Origin: CAZDUS01 sp964609375 | GTDB taxonomy: Bacteria > Verrucomicrobiota > Kiritimatiellia > CAIKKV01 > CAITUY01 | NCBI GenBank assembly: GCA_964609375.1 | Contig: CAZSSA010000011.1 | Location: forward strand, 1 to 40,517 | Reading direction: 5' to 3' | Length of the DNA: 40,517 nt | In this document: positions 30,715-40,470 of the stretch, piece after piece | How the letters are laid out: each line of letters opens with the position of its first letter | Position numbering within the stretch: the first letter of the stretch is position 1 | Position numbers and translations under genes: made by a program | The notes under the pieces: model-generated | Seen by the model: the letters and a program-made list of their open reading frames with translations, nothing else | Databases searched by the model: none | Told to the model about the DNA's origin: nothing

Positions 30715-31605
30715 TTACTCCACCGATTCCATTGCTTTTTTCATCATGTTGCCTAAGTCAAACTTAGGTGCAGATGGCTTATGTTGGCTCCTGGATTGTT
30801 TGCTTTCGGAGGCATCCTGGTCATTAGCAGCGCCAAACAGATCCATTTCCTTGTAATCCGCCGGGATATCGACGGATACATCACTGACATTCTTGATCTC
30901 GGTGACATTCATACTGGTGCGGGATACGGTGGCTTTGCCTTGGCTGTCTGTGCTGGTCTGGACCGATAGCATTTTAAGTGGAACGCCGGACATCATTCCC
31001 TTGCTGGCTTCGATCAATTTGTCCATTTCCGCATTCTGAGTCTTGGGGGCCTTGTTGAACCATGCGCCGATCGCGGCTATATTCAGTTTGGTGGTTGTCC
31101 AGGTTTCGTCCTCCTTATGGATTGTCATCTCGTTCTTGAATCCCATGACAGACATGGACATGCGGTAAGAGGTGCGGAATTTGTAATGCCGCGTGGGGTA
31201 ACCGAGGATAGGCTGACCGGCCTCATCCATCAGTTTTTCGACTTTGGGATCACTAACTTTCATTTTCATCATATTGCCCACGGTGCCAGCCATCCCCATC
31301 ATGGCTTCCATGTCCCACTTCATGTAGGTCTTTTCCCTGGGTGACACCATATAGAATGTCTTGCCTGAATCTTTGGTGACCAGGTAACCGCCATCATTTG
31401 CGCCAGGCATCTCTCCCTCGACAAAGTCAATACGCGCCTTGTCGTCTGCTGTCGTCATGCGGAGGGTGGTGTTGACGTTCTGAGCATTCGAGTTCCGGGG
31501 CTGTTTGTCCGCCTCCGTGGTTGATTTCATGGTAATCTGGTAGCCGGCATGGGTCTGACTTACCAAGAGAACTGACGCCGATATTATCAGAAGAAATGTT
31601 TTCAT
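30715..31605 (-). CDS. Exported DUF4412-like protein
   Basis: 296 residues from ATG 31605 with GGAG 9 bases upstream. A signal peptide (MKTFLLIISASVLLVSQTHA) is followed by a Met-rich, beta-type domain with YQITMKST, RMTTADDKARIDF, GGYLVTKDSGKTFYMVSPRE and GYPTRHYKFRTSY. This is the layout of DUF4412, periplasmic or lipoprotein-carrier-like folds of unknown role. The tail is charged and probably disordered. Confidence 0.75.
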   Translation of the reverse strand: MKTFLLIISASVLLVSQTHAGYQITMKSTTEADKQPRNSNAQNVNTTLRMTTADDKARIDFVEGEMPGANDGGYLVTKDSGKTFYMVSPREKTYMKWDMEAMMGMAGTVGNMMKMKVSDPKVEKLMDEAGQPILGYPTRHYKFRTSYRMSMSVMGFKNEMTIHKEDETWTTTKLNIAAIGAWFNKAPKTQNAEMDKLIEASKGMMSGVPLKMLSVQTSTDSQGKATVSRTSMNVTEIKNVSDVSVDIPADYKEMDLFGAANDQDASESKQSRSQHKPSAPKFDLGNMMKKAMESVE

Positions 31606-31644
31606 TACGGTGGACTCCTTCAATGTCTTTTGTAACCTGCTTGC

Positions 31645-31672
31645 AGTCTATCACCCTGAACACTTGGGGCAA
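31645..31672 (-). promoter_or_regulatory. Putative promoter of the DUF4412-like gene
   Basis: On the minus strand TTGCCC (31672-31667) and TAGACT (31650-31645) are 16 bp apart, 39 bp before ATG 31605. The opposing gene has TATACT at 31731-31736, so the 138-bp region is a divergent promoter. Confidence 0.4.
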
Positions 31673-31743
31673 ATATTTCTTTCGACGCGGTGCCGGGCTG
31701 TTTTTTCCTCTCCGCTAATCATGGGTTTGATATACTCAGTGGC

Positions 31744-32868
31744 ATGATGAAGCCTGACATAGAGCCGATTAGCCGGCGGACTTTCATGGCGATGGGGGTT
31801 GCTACGGTGGCATGTCCCTGGTGTCGTGCTGTGGCGGCGCCGGTTCCATCGCCGATTCCAGGCCATGAGGCCCGGTTCTACAAAACGGATGGAGAAGGAA
31901 GTGTTCAGTGCGAACTTTGTCCGCGCCGATGTCGTGTGACGAATGGGTTGCGGGGATATTGCCGTGTTCGTGAAAATCACGATGGGAAATACTATACGTT
32001 GGTTTACGGGAAAGCTTGTGCGACAAACGTGGACCCCATTGAAAAGAAACCGTTTTTTCATGTATATCCGGGGACAAAGGCATTCTCGATTGCCACGGTT
32101 GGCTGCAACATGCATTGCAAATTCTGTCAAAATTTCGACATTTCCCAAGCGTCTCCGGATGACGTCCCGGTTCCGTATCGGAGTCCGGATGATATTGTCG
32201 GAATGGCCATTAGTGCGGGGGCGAAGACGCTTGCCTTTACCTATAGTGAGCCGACCATTTTTTATGAGTATATGAGTGATTGTGCCCGTGCCGCCAAGGA
32301 ACGGGGCTTGGGAAGCATTGTCATTTCCAATGGATTTATCAATGAAGCACCCCAACGGGCGCTTTTTCCGTTGGTGAAGGCGATCAAAATTGATCTCAAG
32401 GCGTTTACGGATTCTTTTTACCAGAGGATTTGCGACGGTTCGCTCCAGCCCATTTTGGATATGCTTAGACGACTATCATCATCTGGCGTGTGGTATGAGA
32501 TTGTCAATCTGGTGATCCCCACGCTGAATGACAATGGGCAGGATATTCAGCGCATGGCCGCCTGGATTGTAAAGGAGCTTGGACCGGATGTGCCGCTTCA
32601 CTTTACTCGTTATTCCCCCTTGTATCGTTTAAAAAACCTGCCGCCGACTCCCGGCGAAACGTTGTTAAATGCGCGGGCCATCGCCATGAAAGAGGGGTGC
32701 CATTTTGTTTATTGCGGAAATCAGCCGGGCATGGATGGTGAAGATACGTTTTGTCCGTCATGCAAGAAGGCTGTAATCAAGCGATATGGTTTCCGGATTC
32801 TTGAACAGCATCTTTCGAGGGGCACGTGTGCGTATTGTGGAGCGGTCATTCCCGGTTTATGGGCATGA
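31744..32868 (+). CDS. amrS: AmmeMemoRadiSam system radical SAM enzyme with Tat-like N-terminus
   Basis: 374 residues from ATG 31744. The family start CELCPRRCRVTNGLRGYCRV precedes the radical SAM motif CNMHCKFC. The usual ISQASPDDVP region follows, and a C-terminal cysteine set (FCPSCKK, CAYCG) ends the protein. Before this lies SRRTFMAMGVATVACPWC and AVAAP, a good twin-arginine signal with an h-region and a cleavage site. If real, the enzyme is folded with its cluster and exported. A -10-like TATACT (31731-31736) lies only 8 bp before the ATG and no ribosome binding site is seen, so the mRNA may be leaderless. The reaction of this family is not established. Its 3' end overlaps the opposite gene by 23 bp. 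Confidence 0.85.
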   Translation: MMKPDIEPISRRTFMAMGVATVACPWCRAVAAPVPSPIPGHEARFYKTDGEGSVQCELCPRRCRVTNGLRGYCRVRENHDGKYYTLVYGKACATNVDPIEKKPFFHVYPGTKAFSIATVGCNMHCKFCQNFDISQASPDDVPVPYRSPDDIVGMAISAGAKTLAFTYSEPTIFYEYMSDCARAAKERGLGSIVISNGFINEAPQRALFPLVKAIKIDLKAFTDSFYQRICDGSLQPILDMLRRLSSSGVWYEIVNLVIPTLNDNGQDIQRMAAWIVKELGPDVPLHFTRYSPLYRLKNLPPTPGETLLNARAIAMKEGCHFVYCGNQPGMDGEDTFCPSCKKAVIKRYGFRILEQHLSRGTCAYCGAVIPGLWA

Positions 32869-35188
32869 GGGCTATGTTCATTGGGATTGCCATGAAAAGC
32901 GCAAGACTGACGCTGAGCACAACGGCAAGAAGGATGCAGGTCTCCGGTATGCCAAAGATGACGGGGAGGACGACTCCGCCGATTAATCCGCCCATGGCGG
33001 AGCCCGCATAATCAGCAAGCCATATCCGTCCGGCCGATGTTTCCGGAGGGATTCCCGTGATGATAAATAAACGGCTGATGGTGACAAATTGCATTCCGGA
33101 GACAATGCCTGTGGCCAGCATCAGGCTGCAGAGAAACCATTTGGGTGGAGAGTTGTGCGTCACGACTGCCCAGGCCGCCAATGCCAGAACCAGTGACAGC
33201 ATGAGGCAAGCGATGACGATTCGTCTTACCGTGATCAGCGAACTCCGTTCAACGCATCGGATCTGCCAGGCTCCGAGCACGGTTCCAAGCATAAACAATC
33301 CTACCATAAACCCCATCCATCCATAGATATATCCATAAACCCCCTGGAATGTATATAGCAGGGTTAATTCCAATGCCACGCTTCCAAATCCCGTTGCCGC
33401 CATGGTGTTGGAAATGGCGAATCGGGTGACGGCGAAAGGATATCGGTGGCTGGTGATGCGGCCCGAGATGATGCCGATGGCGCCTATTCCCGTGATGATC
33501 GCCATAAGCATCCATGACTGGCATCGCTCCAGCCATCGCAGGCCGCGTTCCAATCCGGAATGGCTGTACTGGCTCCATAGCAGCAGTGTGTAACGGCAGG
33601 ATACGGGGCGGTGAATCGTATTGATCGGTGCGTCGGTTGCCTGCAATCGACTTCTTGTTAACGCGACCTTTCCGGGATCCCACTCCTCCGAATCCAGGAA
33701 ATAGATGGGTCGGAACGTCAGTCGTGATACCTTTGCAGATTCGCTGCGCCGGTATAACTCAAGGCGGTCGTCCGTCAACCGACTCTCCCGATCGGAAGCA
33801 AAAAATTGTATGGGAGATCCCGCTGTTATTTTCACGACAGGGAATACCGATGATAGTGTCCGGTAAATGGAGCCGGCCATTTGTGAAGCATCCCTTTGCA
33901 GCCGTTCTGAGGCTTCCACCGACGTGTGTATAAAGCCGCCGGGGGCAAGGATGGCCCTGAGATCCTGGTAAAATTCGCGGGTATAGAAACGATTCAAGCC
34001 GCTGGTTGTGGGTTCTGGTGAATGAACCAGGATGGCGTCAAAACGCGTTTTACATTGTTTCACATATCGCGGTCCGTCTTCGTAAACATGCGTCAACCTG
34101 GTGTCACGATCTGTTTTATGAATGAGCATGAGCGCGCTGTGTTGAATGAGGTCATCAATGGATGGATCTCTTTCGACATGAACAACTTCCTGCAAGGGGT
34201 GGGCAAGCAGGAAGGGAAGGTGGCCTGCCGGATTCCCTCCAATAAGCAATAGTCGCCGGGCATCAGGGTGTTGCGCCATGATGAAATTCACCGATCTCTC
34301 GCACGTGATTGCATCGGGAAATGAGAACATTATCTGTCCGTCGCCATACAGGGTGAAAAGTCCTGATGCTTCCACCAGCGTGAGATTTTGATACCGGGTA
34401 TCGATGCTGTCCTTGAAGGCGACTGCCGGCTGGCCCTTCGTTGATGCGCGGGTGACGCCCAGGGCCTCCCAGCGCCATGCCGAACTTTTCTTGTCCACCA
34501 TGGCTAACCAAGGCGAGGGCAATAAAAAAACGGCCAGCGTTAAAAGGAAAACTGTTGTCCCTCGTTTTAAGAATGAGGTGCCGGCCATGGAGGCGTTGTT
34601 GAACATGGCGCCAGCGAGGCTCACGGTGGTTGCCAGGAGTGCGTTTTGAGCGGTACTGAAATGATCAATTAAAAGGAACGAAAAAATAATTCCAGCGACA
34701 AAGCTTCCCAGTGCCTCCGCCGCATAGATGCGGCTGATGCTGCGTGCATCATGCCGGCGATGAAATGCCGCGCACCCGAGGGGGAACATCATGCCGGCGG
34801 GAATGCAGATGGGGATAAGCGCCACAACTGCGGTGCCGGCGACACGGAACAGACTTGGAAATTCACCCGGAGGACGAATCAAGCCGGCGCCCATTCTCAA
34901 CATCGTGAGCACGATCGGCAACGCCGCGGCGAGCCAGAGGAAGAGTAATCCAATGCCGCCGGGGTTGGCCGGGGATGTCGTTGAGTTACCGGGACTGCTG
35001 GTCAGACGCGCGCCGATCCCCATTAACAAAAGCCAAACCGAAAACACAACGCCGATAGTCAGTTCATTTCCGAGGCACAGGATGACCAACTCGCGTGTTA
35101 CCAGCATTTGTGCCAGGAGGGTGTAGATCCCCAGGCACATCATGGAGACAGGAATGATGGCATCCCTGAAACTGGCGCCTTTGCTCAT
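32846..35188 (-). CDS. Spermidine-synthase-like polytopic membrane protein
   Basis: 780 residues. About six to seven membrane helices at the N-terminus are followed by a soluble methyltransferase-fold domain (about residues 270-510) and seven or so C-terminal helices. The soluble domain resembles polyamine synthases (LVEASGLFTLYGDGQIMFSF, FYTREFYQDLRAILAPGGF). However, the nucleotide loop is GGNPAG and the catalytic DxxD is changed to HSPE (ILVHSPEP), so spermidine synthesis is unlikely. ATG 35188 overlaps the MEMO-AMMECR1 stop by 4 bp, tying it to the AmmeMemoRadiSam genes. Possibly a membrane platform or transporter for that system; function unknown. Confidence 0.8.
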   Translation of the reverse strand: MSKGASFRDAIIPVSMMCLGIYTLLAQMLVTRELVILCLGNELTIGVVFSVWLLLMGIGARLTSSPGNSTTSPANPGGIGLLFLWLAAALPIVLTMLRMGAGLIRPPGEFPSLFRVAGTAVVALIPICIPAGMMFPLGCAAFHRRHDARSISRIYAAEALGSFVAGIIFSFLLIDHFSTAQNALLATTVSLAGAMFNNASMAGTSFLKRGTTVFLLTLAVFLLPSPWLAMVDKKSSAWRWEALGVTRASTKGQPAVAFKDSIDTRYQNLTLVEASGLFTLYGDGQIMFSFPDAITCERSVNFIMAQHPDARRLLLIGGNPAGHLPFLLAHPLQEVVHVERDPSIDDLIQHSALMLIHKTDRDTRLTHVYEDGPRYVKQCKTRFDAILVHSPEPTTSGLNRFYTREFYQDLRAILAPGGFIHTSVEASERLQRDASQMAGSIYRTLSSVFPVVKITAGSPIQFFASDRESRLTDDRLELYRRSESAKVSRLTFRPIYFLDSEEWDPGKVALTRSRLQATDAPINTIHRPVSCRYTLLLWSQYSHSGLERGLRWLERCQSWMLMAIITGIGAIGIISGRITSHRYPFAVTRFAISNTMAATGFGSVALELTLLYTFQGVYGYIYGWMGFMVGLFMLGTVLGAWQIRCVERSSLITVRRIVIACLMLSLVLALAAWAVVTHNSPPKWFLCSLMLATGIVSGMQFVTISRLFIITGIPPETSAGRIWLADYAGSAMGGLIGGVVLPVIFGIPETCILLAVVLSVSLALFMAIPMNIALMPINRE

Positions 35189-36729
35189 TCCGACAGTACC
35201 ACGCTCTCAAACACCTTGAATGTTGCCCCGGCTTTCCATGCATCGGGATCAAGGCCGGCCTTAATGCTTAATGACGAGAGTGTTTCCTCCACCGACCATC
35301 CTTGTTCGGTTGCTACCTCCGGCAGGTAAACCGCCCTATGGAATCCCTTTTCCAGGATGATTCCCTGCTGTCCGATTTTGAAGGCGGCGGGGGAGTCAAT
35401 ATCCGTGATGGGGCTCAAGACCGATACGTCCACGGTGATGCCTGATAGCTCATTGGATGCAACAGGGCTAAATCGAGGATCTCGCATGGCGGCATTGACT
35501 GCATTCTCGTGAACAGACATATACAAGGCGCTGACGGGTGTCAGCGAGCCAATGCAGCCTCGAAGTTGTCTATGGATTTTCAACGTTACGAACGTGGCCA
35601 TATTGGTTTTCATCAGGGGTGTGATCGTGTAGGGAGCGAAATCAAACCGTCCCCGTCCCCCTGCAACGCACCATTTCAAGGTGTCCCTTGCAATAGCGAA
35701 GAGAGTTGTTTTTTCGGTGTCGCTCAATCCTGGTGACCATGTTCCGCTGCGATGTTCTTTCACTGATGTACCCTCCGATATTCTTGTTTGATGTTTTACT
35801 CCGGTGCTTGGCGGTGCCTTGGTGAAAAAGGCTATTGCTGCATAAAAAACGGAATTTTCATGATTCCGTGTTATTTCTCCTGATGTTGCCATGTTTGTAA
35901 CCTTTCCCGACAAGGACATTCCGCTCCGTCGCAAGGTATTCATCAGGATTTTGATAGGGATTTCGCCGCAGATGGTATCATGGGTTGCCATGCAATGTTT
36001 GTTGAAGCCTGAATAATCCAGGGCGGCAATTTGACTGCTTGCTTCAGAGAGCCATTGCTGCAGGCGGGGCATGGCGTTTTCGGTGAACGGTGTAAACTGG
36101 TAGTTGGGGCCGTAGTGGGTGAAGTCGGAGGATGCCATGACGAGTGTCCGCCCATCCAGATAGGGAATCAAGGCATCGCTTATGGCGTCAATATCCGCAG
36201 GATCGATGGCGCCGCAGATCAATGGCACCAGTTTGAATGTCCGAGCCGTTTTCTGAAGGAAAGGCAATTGGACTTCAATGGCGTGCTCATTGATTTCTGC
36301 GGCTGGACTTGTGACGAAGCCTTTCTGCTGACGGAGCGCTTCGCAAGCTGCTTGATCAATAGTGACATTGCCAAGCGGGGTAGCATAAGCGGAAAGGGAA
36401 GGGGCAGGCAGTGAGACTCCGCGCAGGGCAACATGATGGGCGGGGCAGAGGATGAATACCCGGTCGTATTGTCCGCTGACCACCAGTGAATACAGGCTGG
36501 CCGCGCATTGCCCGGAAAAGACGTATCCGGCATGGGGAACGACAGCGGCCATCAGCATTCCAGAGGGGGTAGTGAGGGGCGCCTTCTTGAGCAATGTTTC
36601 GATTTGCCGGTCGAGGGCAAACGGTGAGGATTCATAAAACATTCCCGCCACGGCAGGAGGTCGTACGGCAGCCGTGCAACAAGTGGCGATGCCAACGGTA
36701 GCGGCAAGAACAATCAAGAGGTGAATCAT
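35185..36729 (-). CDS. Exported MEMO1-AMMECR1 fusion (AmmeMemoRadiSam proteins B and A)
   Basis: 514 residues from ATG 36729 (GGAG upstream). A signal peptide-like start (LLIVLAATVGIATCCTA) is followed by a MEMO domain (about 22-305) with the metal-ligand pattern of the extradiol-dioxygenase fold: H66 (VPHAGY), H98 (CPAHHV) and C254 (TICGE), plus NEHAIEVQLPF. After a linker comes a full AMMECR1 domain (about 336-512) with LRGCIGSL (389-396) and RDPRFSPV. The two domains are separate genes in many genomes; here they are fused and apparently exported. It probably works with the radical SAM enzyme at 31744. No reaction is established for the system. Confidence 0.9.
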   Translation of the reverse strand: MIHLLIVLAATVGIATCCTAAVRPPAVAGMFYESSPFALDRQIETLLKKAPLTTPSGMLMAAVVPHAGYVFSGQCAASLYSLVVSGQYDRVFILCPAHHVALRGVSLPAPSLSAYATPLGNVTIDQAACEALRQQKGFVTSPAAEINEHAIEVQLPFLQKTARTFKLVPLICGAIDPADIDAISDALIPYLDGRTLVMASSDFTHYGPNYQFTPFTENAMPRLQQWLSEASSQIAALDYSGFNKHCMATHDTICGEIPIKILMNTLRRSGMSLSGKVTNMATSGEITRNHENSVFYAAIAFFTKAPPSTGVKHQTRISEGTSVKEHRSGTWSPGLSDTEKTTLFAIARDTLKWCVAGGRGRFDFAPYTITPLMKTNMATFVTLKIHRQLRGCIGSLTPVSALYMSVHENAVNAAMRDPRFSPVASNELSGITVDVSVLSPITDIDSPAAFKIGQQGIILEKGFHRAVYLPEVATEQGWSVEETLSSLSIKAGLDPDAWKAGATFKVFESVVLSE

Positions 36730-36789
36730 GTTTTCTCCTGAGCCAGCGGTTTTGTCATCAGCCGTCATCCTTCAGATGGGCCTCATCGT

Positions 36790-39700
36790 TCAATCCTTTG
36801 CTTTGCAGGACCAAGTGAGACTGGGTCTTGGCGAGTCCAGCGCATTACGAAGTTTACGGGCAAGATCGCTGCGTGAGAAGGGTTTGGGAATGAATTGCAA
36901 GTCTTGTTCCAGCAAGCCATGGCTGGCAATGATATCCGATGTATAGCCAGACATGAAGAGACATTTCATGTTCTGATCACGAGCCAACAAGTTTTTGGCA
37001 AGGTCCAATCCATTTTTCCCGGGCATAATGACATCCGTCAGCAGCAGGTGAATGTTTCCCGTGTGCTGGGCGGCGATGATTTGTGCAGATTCCGGTGTAT
37101 CCGCCACCAGGGTTGTATAGCCGAGGCTAGTCAGGAAGCGGGAACAGATTTTTCGAGGCATTTCCTCGTCTTCCACCAACAGCACTGTTTCGCCGCGGCC
37201 CATGAGGGTGTCATCGGTGTTTCTGACAGGAGATACATCTGCCTTTTCGCGGGATCGAGGCAGATAAAGTGTGAACGACGTGCCTTTTTTCGGCTCACTG
37301 TTGCAGTAGATAAACCCGTTGTTCTGTTTGACGATACCGTAGACTGTGGCCAGGCCGAGGCCAGTTCCTTCGCCGACATCCTTGGTGGTGAAGAAGGGTT
37401 CAAAGATATGGTCGCGGACTTCTTTTTCCATTCCGCACCCGTCATCGCTGACAACCATGAGCACATAATCGCCGGGAATCAAGCCGGTGTGGTTGGCGCA
37501 GAAGTCGCTATCGATCGTGGCGTTGGACGTTGTGATGGTGATGTTGCCGACGCCGGAGATTGCATCACGGGCGTTGACGCACAAGTTGGTGGTGAGTTGG
37601 TCGAGTTGGGACGGGTCAAGTTTTACAGGCCACAATGCTGCTCCCGGCTGCCAATGCAGGTTGATATCTTCGCCGATAATCCGCCGGAGCAATTTCAGCA
37701 TGTCGGCCACGGTTTCGTTCAGATTCAGGATTTTGGGTGCGATGGTTTGCCGGCGTGCGAACGCCAGAAGTTGCCGGGTAAGATCGGCTGAGCGATTTGA
37801 GGCATGGGTGATTTCATCCAGGAAGCATCGACCGGGATGAGATTCAGGCAACTCGTTCCGGCACAAGTCGGCGTATCCGATAATGGCCATAAGCATGTTG
37901 TTGAAGTCGTGGGCCATGCCGCCTGCCAGTCGCCCAATCGATTCCATCTTCTGTGCCTGAGCCAACTGCATGTGAAGGGTCAAGTGCTCGGTAATGTCGC
38001 GCTTAACGGCGACATAGTTGATAATTGCGCCTGTTGAGTCGCGGACCGGGGAGATGGTTGCCTCCTCGGTATAAAGCATGCCGTTCTTTCGTTTATTGAC
38101 GAATCGTCCCTGCCAGGGGATGCCGTGGCGCAGTGTCTCCCAGAGTTCCCGATAAAAGGCTTCGCTGTGCTGTCCACTGCTCATGATGTGCAGGCTTTGG
38201 CCGATGGCTTCTTCATGGGTATATCCACTGACTGTTTCAAAGGCCGGATTGACGTATTGAATCAGCCCTTGCGTGTCGGTAATCATGATGACTTCAGTGG
38301 CTTGCTCGATGGCCATTGCCAGCCGCTGGCGATCGGCCTCGGTGCGGGTTTGATCTTCAAGGATGCTCAGCAGGGCGAGCCTCGCCTGATTGCTCTCCTT
38401 GAGCAAGGATTGAATTTGTTCCTCATCCTGTTTGCGCTTTGTGATGTCGCGAGCGGTGCCTTCGAAGCCAATGATCGAGCCGGCGGCATTTCTGACTGCC
38501 ACAGCGCTGGAGGTGTGCCAGCGCCAGGATCCGTCGATATGCCGCACGCGGTATTCAACGCCTTCCTGTCGTTCTTCGGTCTCAATGACTTTTTGGATCC
38601 ATGCCTTGCAATTCGGGATGTCGTCAGGATGTACCAATTGAGGGAAATATTTGCCGACAACTTGATCCACGGGATGCCCCAGTAGCAACGTCCACGCCGG
38701 GGATACGAAGGTGAAGAGTCCTTCAGTCGTCAGCATGTAGATAATGTCATGGCTATTCTCGATCAGAAGGCGATATTTCTCCTCGCTTTCCCGTAGTCGT
38801 TCCTGCTGCCCGCGGATGCTGGCATCGGTATTGCGGAGCAAGACATAGATTGTGCTGAGAAGTAGCGCCAGTATTACCATGACCGCCACTCCACTGACGG
38901 TCATCATGTGGATGAACGAAGCGTTATCGACGGTTATATTTTTTATGATCAGGAGGGTTCCGACAGCTTCTCCTCCATCGTTGTATAGATGTATTGTTGA
39001 TATTTGCCAGACTTGGTTATTACTGTTGATGGTGAAGCACTTTTCATTTTGAGCGGGGCTATCCAACTCATTCTGATTGATCAACTTAATAAACGCATCG
39101 GTGAGTCGCCCTTGCGATGAATAGGCCACAATACTTCTTGGCAATTGTTCCCAATCGTGAAATTGGCCCCTTGCCTGCATTCCGTTTTCCCAGTGCTGAC
39201 GGGTGGCGAGGTTTTTATTGATGAGAACAACGATATGGTTGCCGGATTGGAGGTGTAGCGTTTGGATCAGACTCTTGATTTCCAGAGTGATGGCAATATA
39301 GCCAACCGTTTTTCCGGAGTCGAAGACGGGTTGGACGATGCTGAGGATGAAAGTTCCGTACGGGCTGAGTTTTGAGCTTAAAACGGCTTTGCCGGCCCGT
39401 TCGGATTCAAGCGTCATGATGTCATTAAAAATGTCGCCGCGTATTTTCGGGTTATGGAGTCGCAGAATGCAGACGCGGTTTGTATCGAGAAAGCAGAAAG
39501 AGGGGATGTTGTTTTCGCGGCTAAGCACTTCGTGTACAGGAAGCCATTCGGTCAACAGGCGATGCATGTCGCTGTCGCGTAATGCCTTTTGCACTGAGGT
39601 GTTTGAGGCTAGTGAAAGCGCGGCGTTGCGGAGGCTGGTGGCGTTCTGATTAACCATCATCTTCATGCTATTGTGAATATTTGCAGCGTTAGAGATGGCC

Positions 39701-40470
39701 TCCTTGGTTTCTTGTTGCTGATGTTGATGAATCAAAAGGATGGCGGTGACCGCCACGAGGAGCAGGATAATGATGGCCAGGGGCGGCAAGAGACGCCGGA
39801 GAATCGGTTTTGGCGCAATACCGCCGCGAGTGGCGAGGAACATGGCTGTGATACAGATGAGCGATACCAGCATAAGACCCACGGGTAAAGCCGCCTTGGC
39901 GACCACATTCCATCTCCACGCATAAGCGTCAACATCCAAACCGAACACGGCCACTACGGAACGTGTTTTGGGGTCGATCAGTGGGGCCAGCGATGATATC
40001 CATGTGCCCCATCGATCCGTGACGGGGCCTTCGGTGATGGCTGTTCCCGAGTCAAATATGTGGAGGAATTCCGGCGATGGGTTGTCAAGAGTCTGTCCAG
40101 GCGGGGAGTAGTCCTTTGAGGTGGTTGACTCGCTGTCGACGAAAAAAAAGACAGTTCCGTCGGCATGGCGTCCCATGATGTAAGCGAATCGGCATTGGGG
40201 GGTAGCCGAGCGAACGGTCGTGAGTTGTTCCTTGAGTTGGGAATATACCGGAGAGTGCAGATCCGCCATTGTGCCGGTGAGCGTTTTCACTTTCTCAATG
40301 TTCAGCATCTGTGCTGCCAGTTGTGTCTGTTGGAGGAGATTGTCGCGAAATTCCTCATCGGCATGGCGTATGGTCAATCCTGAGGCGATGATTAGCGCCA
40401 CCGAGGCAAAAATGACAACAAGGCGATTGCCTGTCGGGCGGCGGTGTCGAATCATCTTTGTGAACCTCAT
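36790..40470 (-). CDS. Hybrid sensor histidine kinase with two PAS domains and receiver
   Basis: 1226 residues; AAGGAG lies 6 bases before ATG 40470. Membrane helices at about 16-34, 193-215, 228-248 and 522-546 bound two extracytoplasmic sensor regions (35-190, Cache-like; 250-520). Then PAS (about 563-680), a coiled coil, PAS (about 715-830), HisKA with phospho-acceptor H854 (GGMAHDFNN), HATPase with N966, DDGCGM (1009-1014) and GEGTGLGL (1033-1040), and a C-terminal receiver with D1101, phospho-acceptor D1146 (LLTDVIMPG) and K1196. It has two separate periplasmic sensing domains, which is less usual. The output partner is not in the window; the upstream partial gene is coupled to it by ATGA and may be one. 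Confidence 0.93.
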   Translation of the reverse strand: MRFTKMIRHRRPTGNRLVVIFASVALIIASGLTIRHADEEFRDNLLQQTQLAAQMLNIEKVKTLTGTMADLHSPVYSQLKEQLTTVRSATPQCRFAYIMGRHADGTVFFFVDSESTTSKDYSPPGQTLDNPSPEFLHIFDSGTAITEGPVTDRWGTWISSLAPLIDPKTRSVVAVFGLDVDAYAWRWNVVAKAALPVGLMLVSLICITAMFLATRGGIAPKPILRRLLPPLAIIILLLVAVTAILLIHQHQQQETKEAISNAANIHNSMKMMVNQNATSLRNAALSLASNTSVQKALRDSDMHRLLTEWLPVHEVLSRENNIPSFCFLDTNRVCILRLHNPKIRGDIFNDIMTLESERAGKAVLSSKLSPYGTFILSIVQPVFDSGKTVGYIAITLEIKSLIQTLHLQSGNHIVVLINKNLATRQHWENGMQARGQFHDWEQLPRSIVAYSSQGRLTDAFIKLINQNELDSPAQNEKCFTINSNNQVWQISTIHLYNDGGEAVGTLLIIKNITVDNASFIHMMTVSGVAVMVILALLLSTIYVLLRNTDASIRGQQERLRESEEKYRLLIENSHDIIYMLTTEGLFTFVSPAWTLLLGHPVDQVVGKYFPQLVHPDDIPNCKAWIQKVIETEERQEGVEYRVRHIDGSWRWHTSSAVAVRNAAGSIIGFEGTARDITKRKQDEEQIQSLLKESNQARLALLSILEDQTRTEADRQRLAMAIEQATEVIMITDTQGLIQYVNPAFETVSGYTHEEAIGQSLHIMSSGQHSEAFYRELWETLRHGIPWQGRFVNKRKNGMLYTEEATISPVRDSTGAIINYVAVKRDITEHLTLHMQLAQAQKMESIGRLAGGMAHDFNNMLMAIIGYADLCRNELPESHPGRCFLDEITHASNRSADLTRQLLAFARRQTIAPKILNLNETVADMLKLLRRIIGEDINLHWQPGAALWPVKLDPSQLDQLTTNLCVNARDAISGVGNITITTSNATIDSDFCANHTGLIPGDYVLMVVSDDGCGMEKEVRDHIFEPFFTTKDVGEGTGLGLATVYGIVKQNNGFIYCNSEPKKGTSFTLYLPRSREKADVSPVRNTDDTLMGRGETVLLVEDEEMPRKICSRFLTSLGYTTLVADTPESAQIIAAQHTGNIHLLLTDVIMPGKNGLDLAKNLLARDQNMKCLFMSGYTSDIIASHGLLEQDLQFIPKPFSRSDLARKLRNALDSPRPSLTWSCKAKD

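Noticed and set aside
36895..37791. 298-codon plus-strand ORF
   Set aside because: Antisense to the kinase and receiver domains of the histidine kinase, whose motifs are intact.
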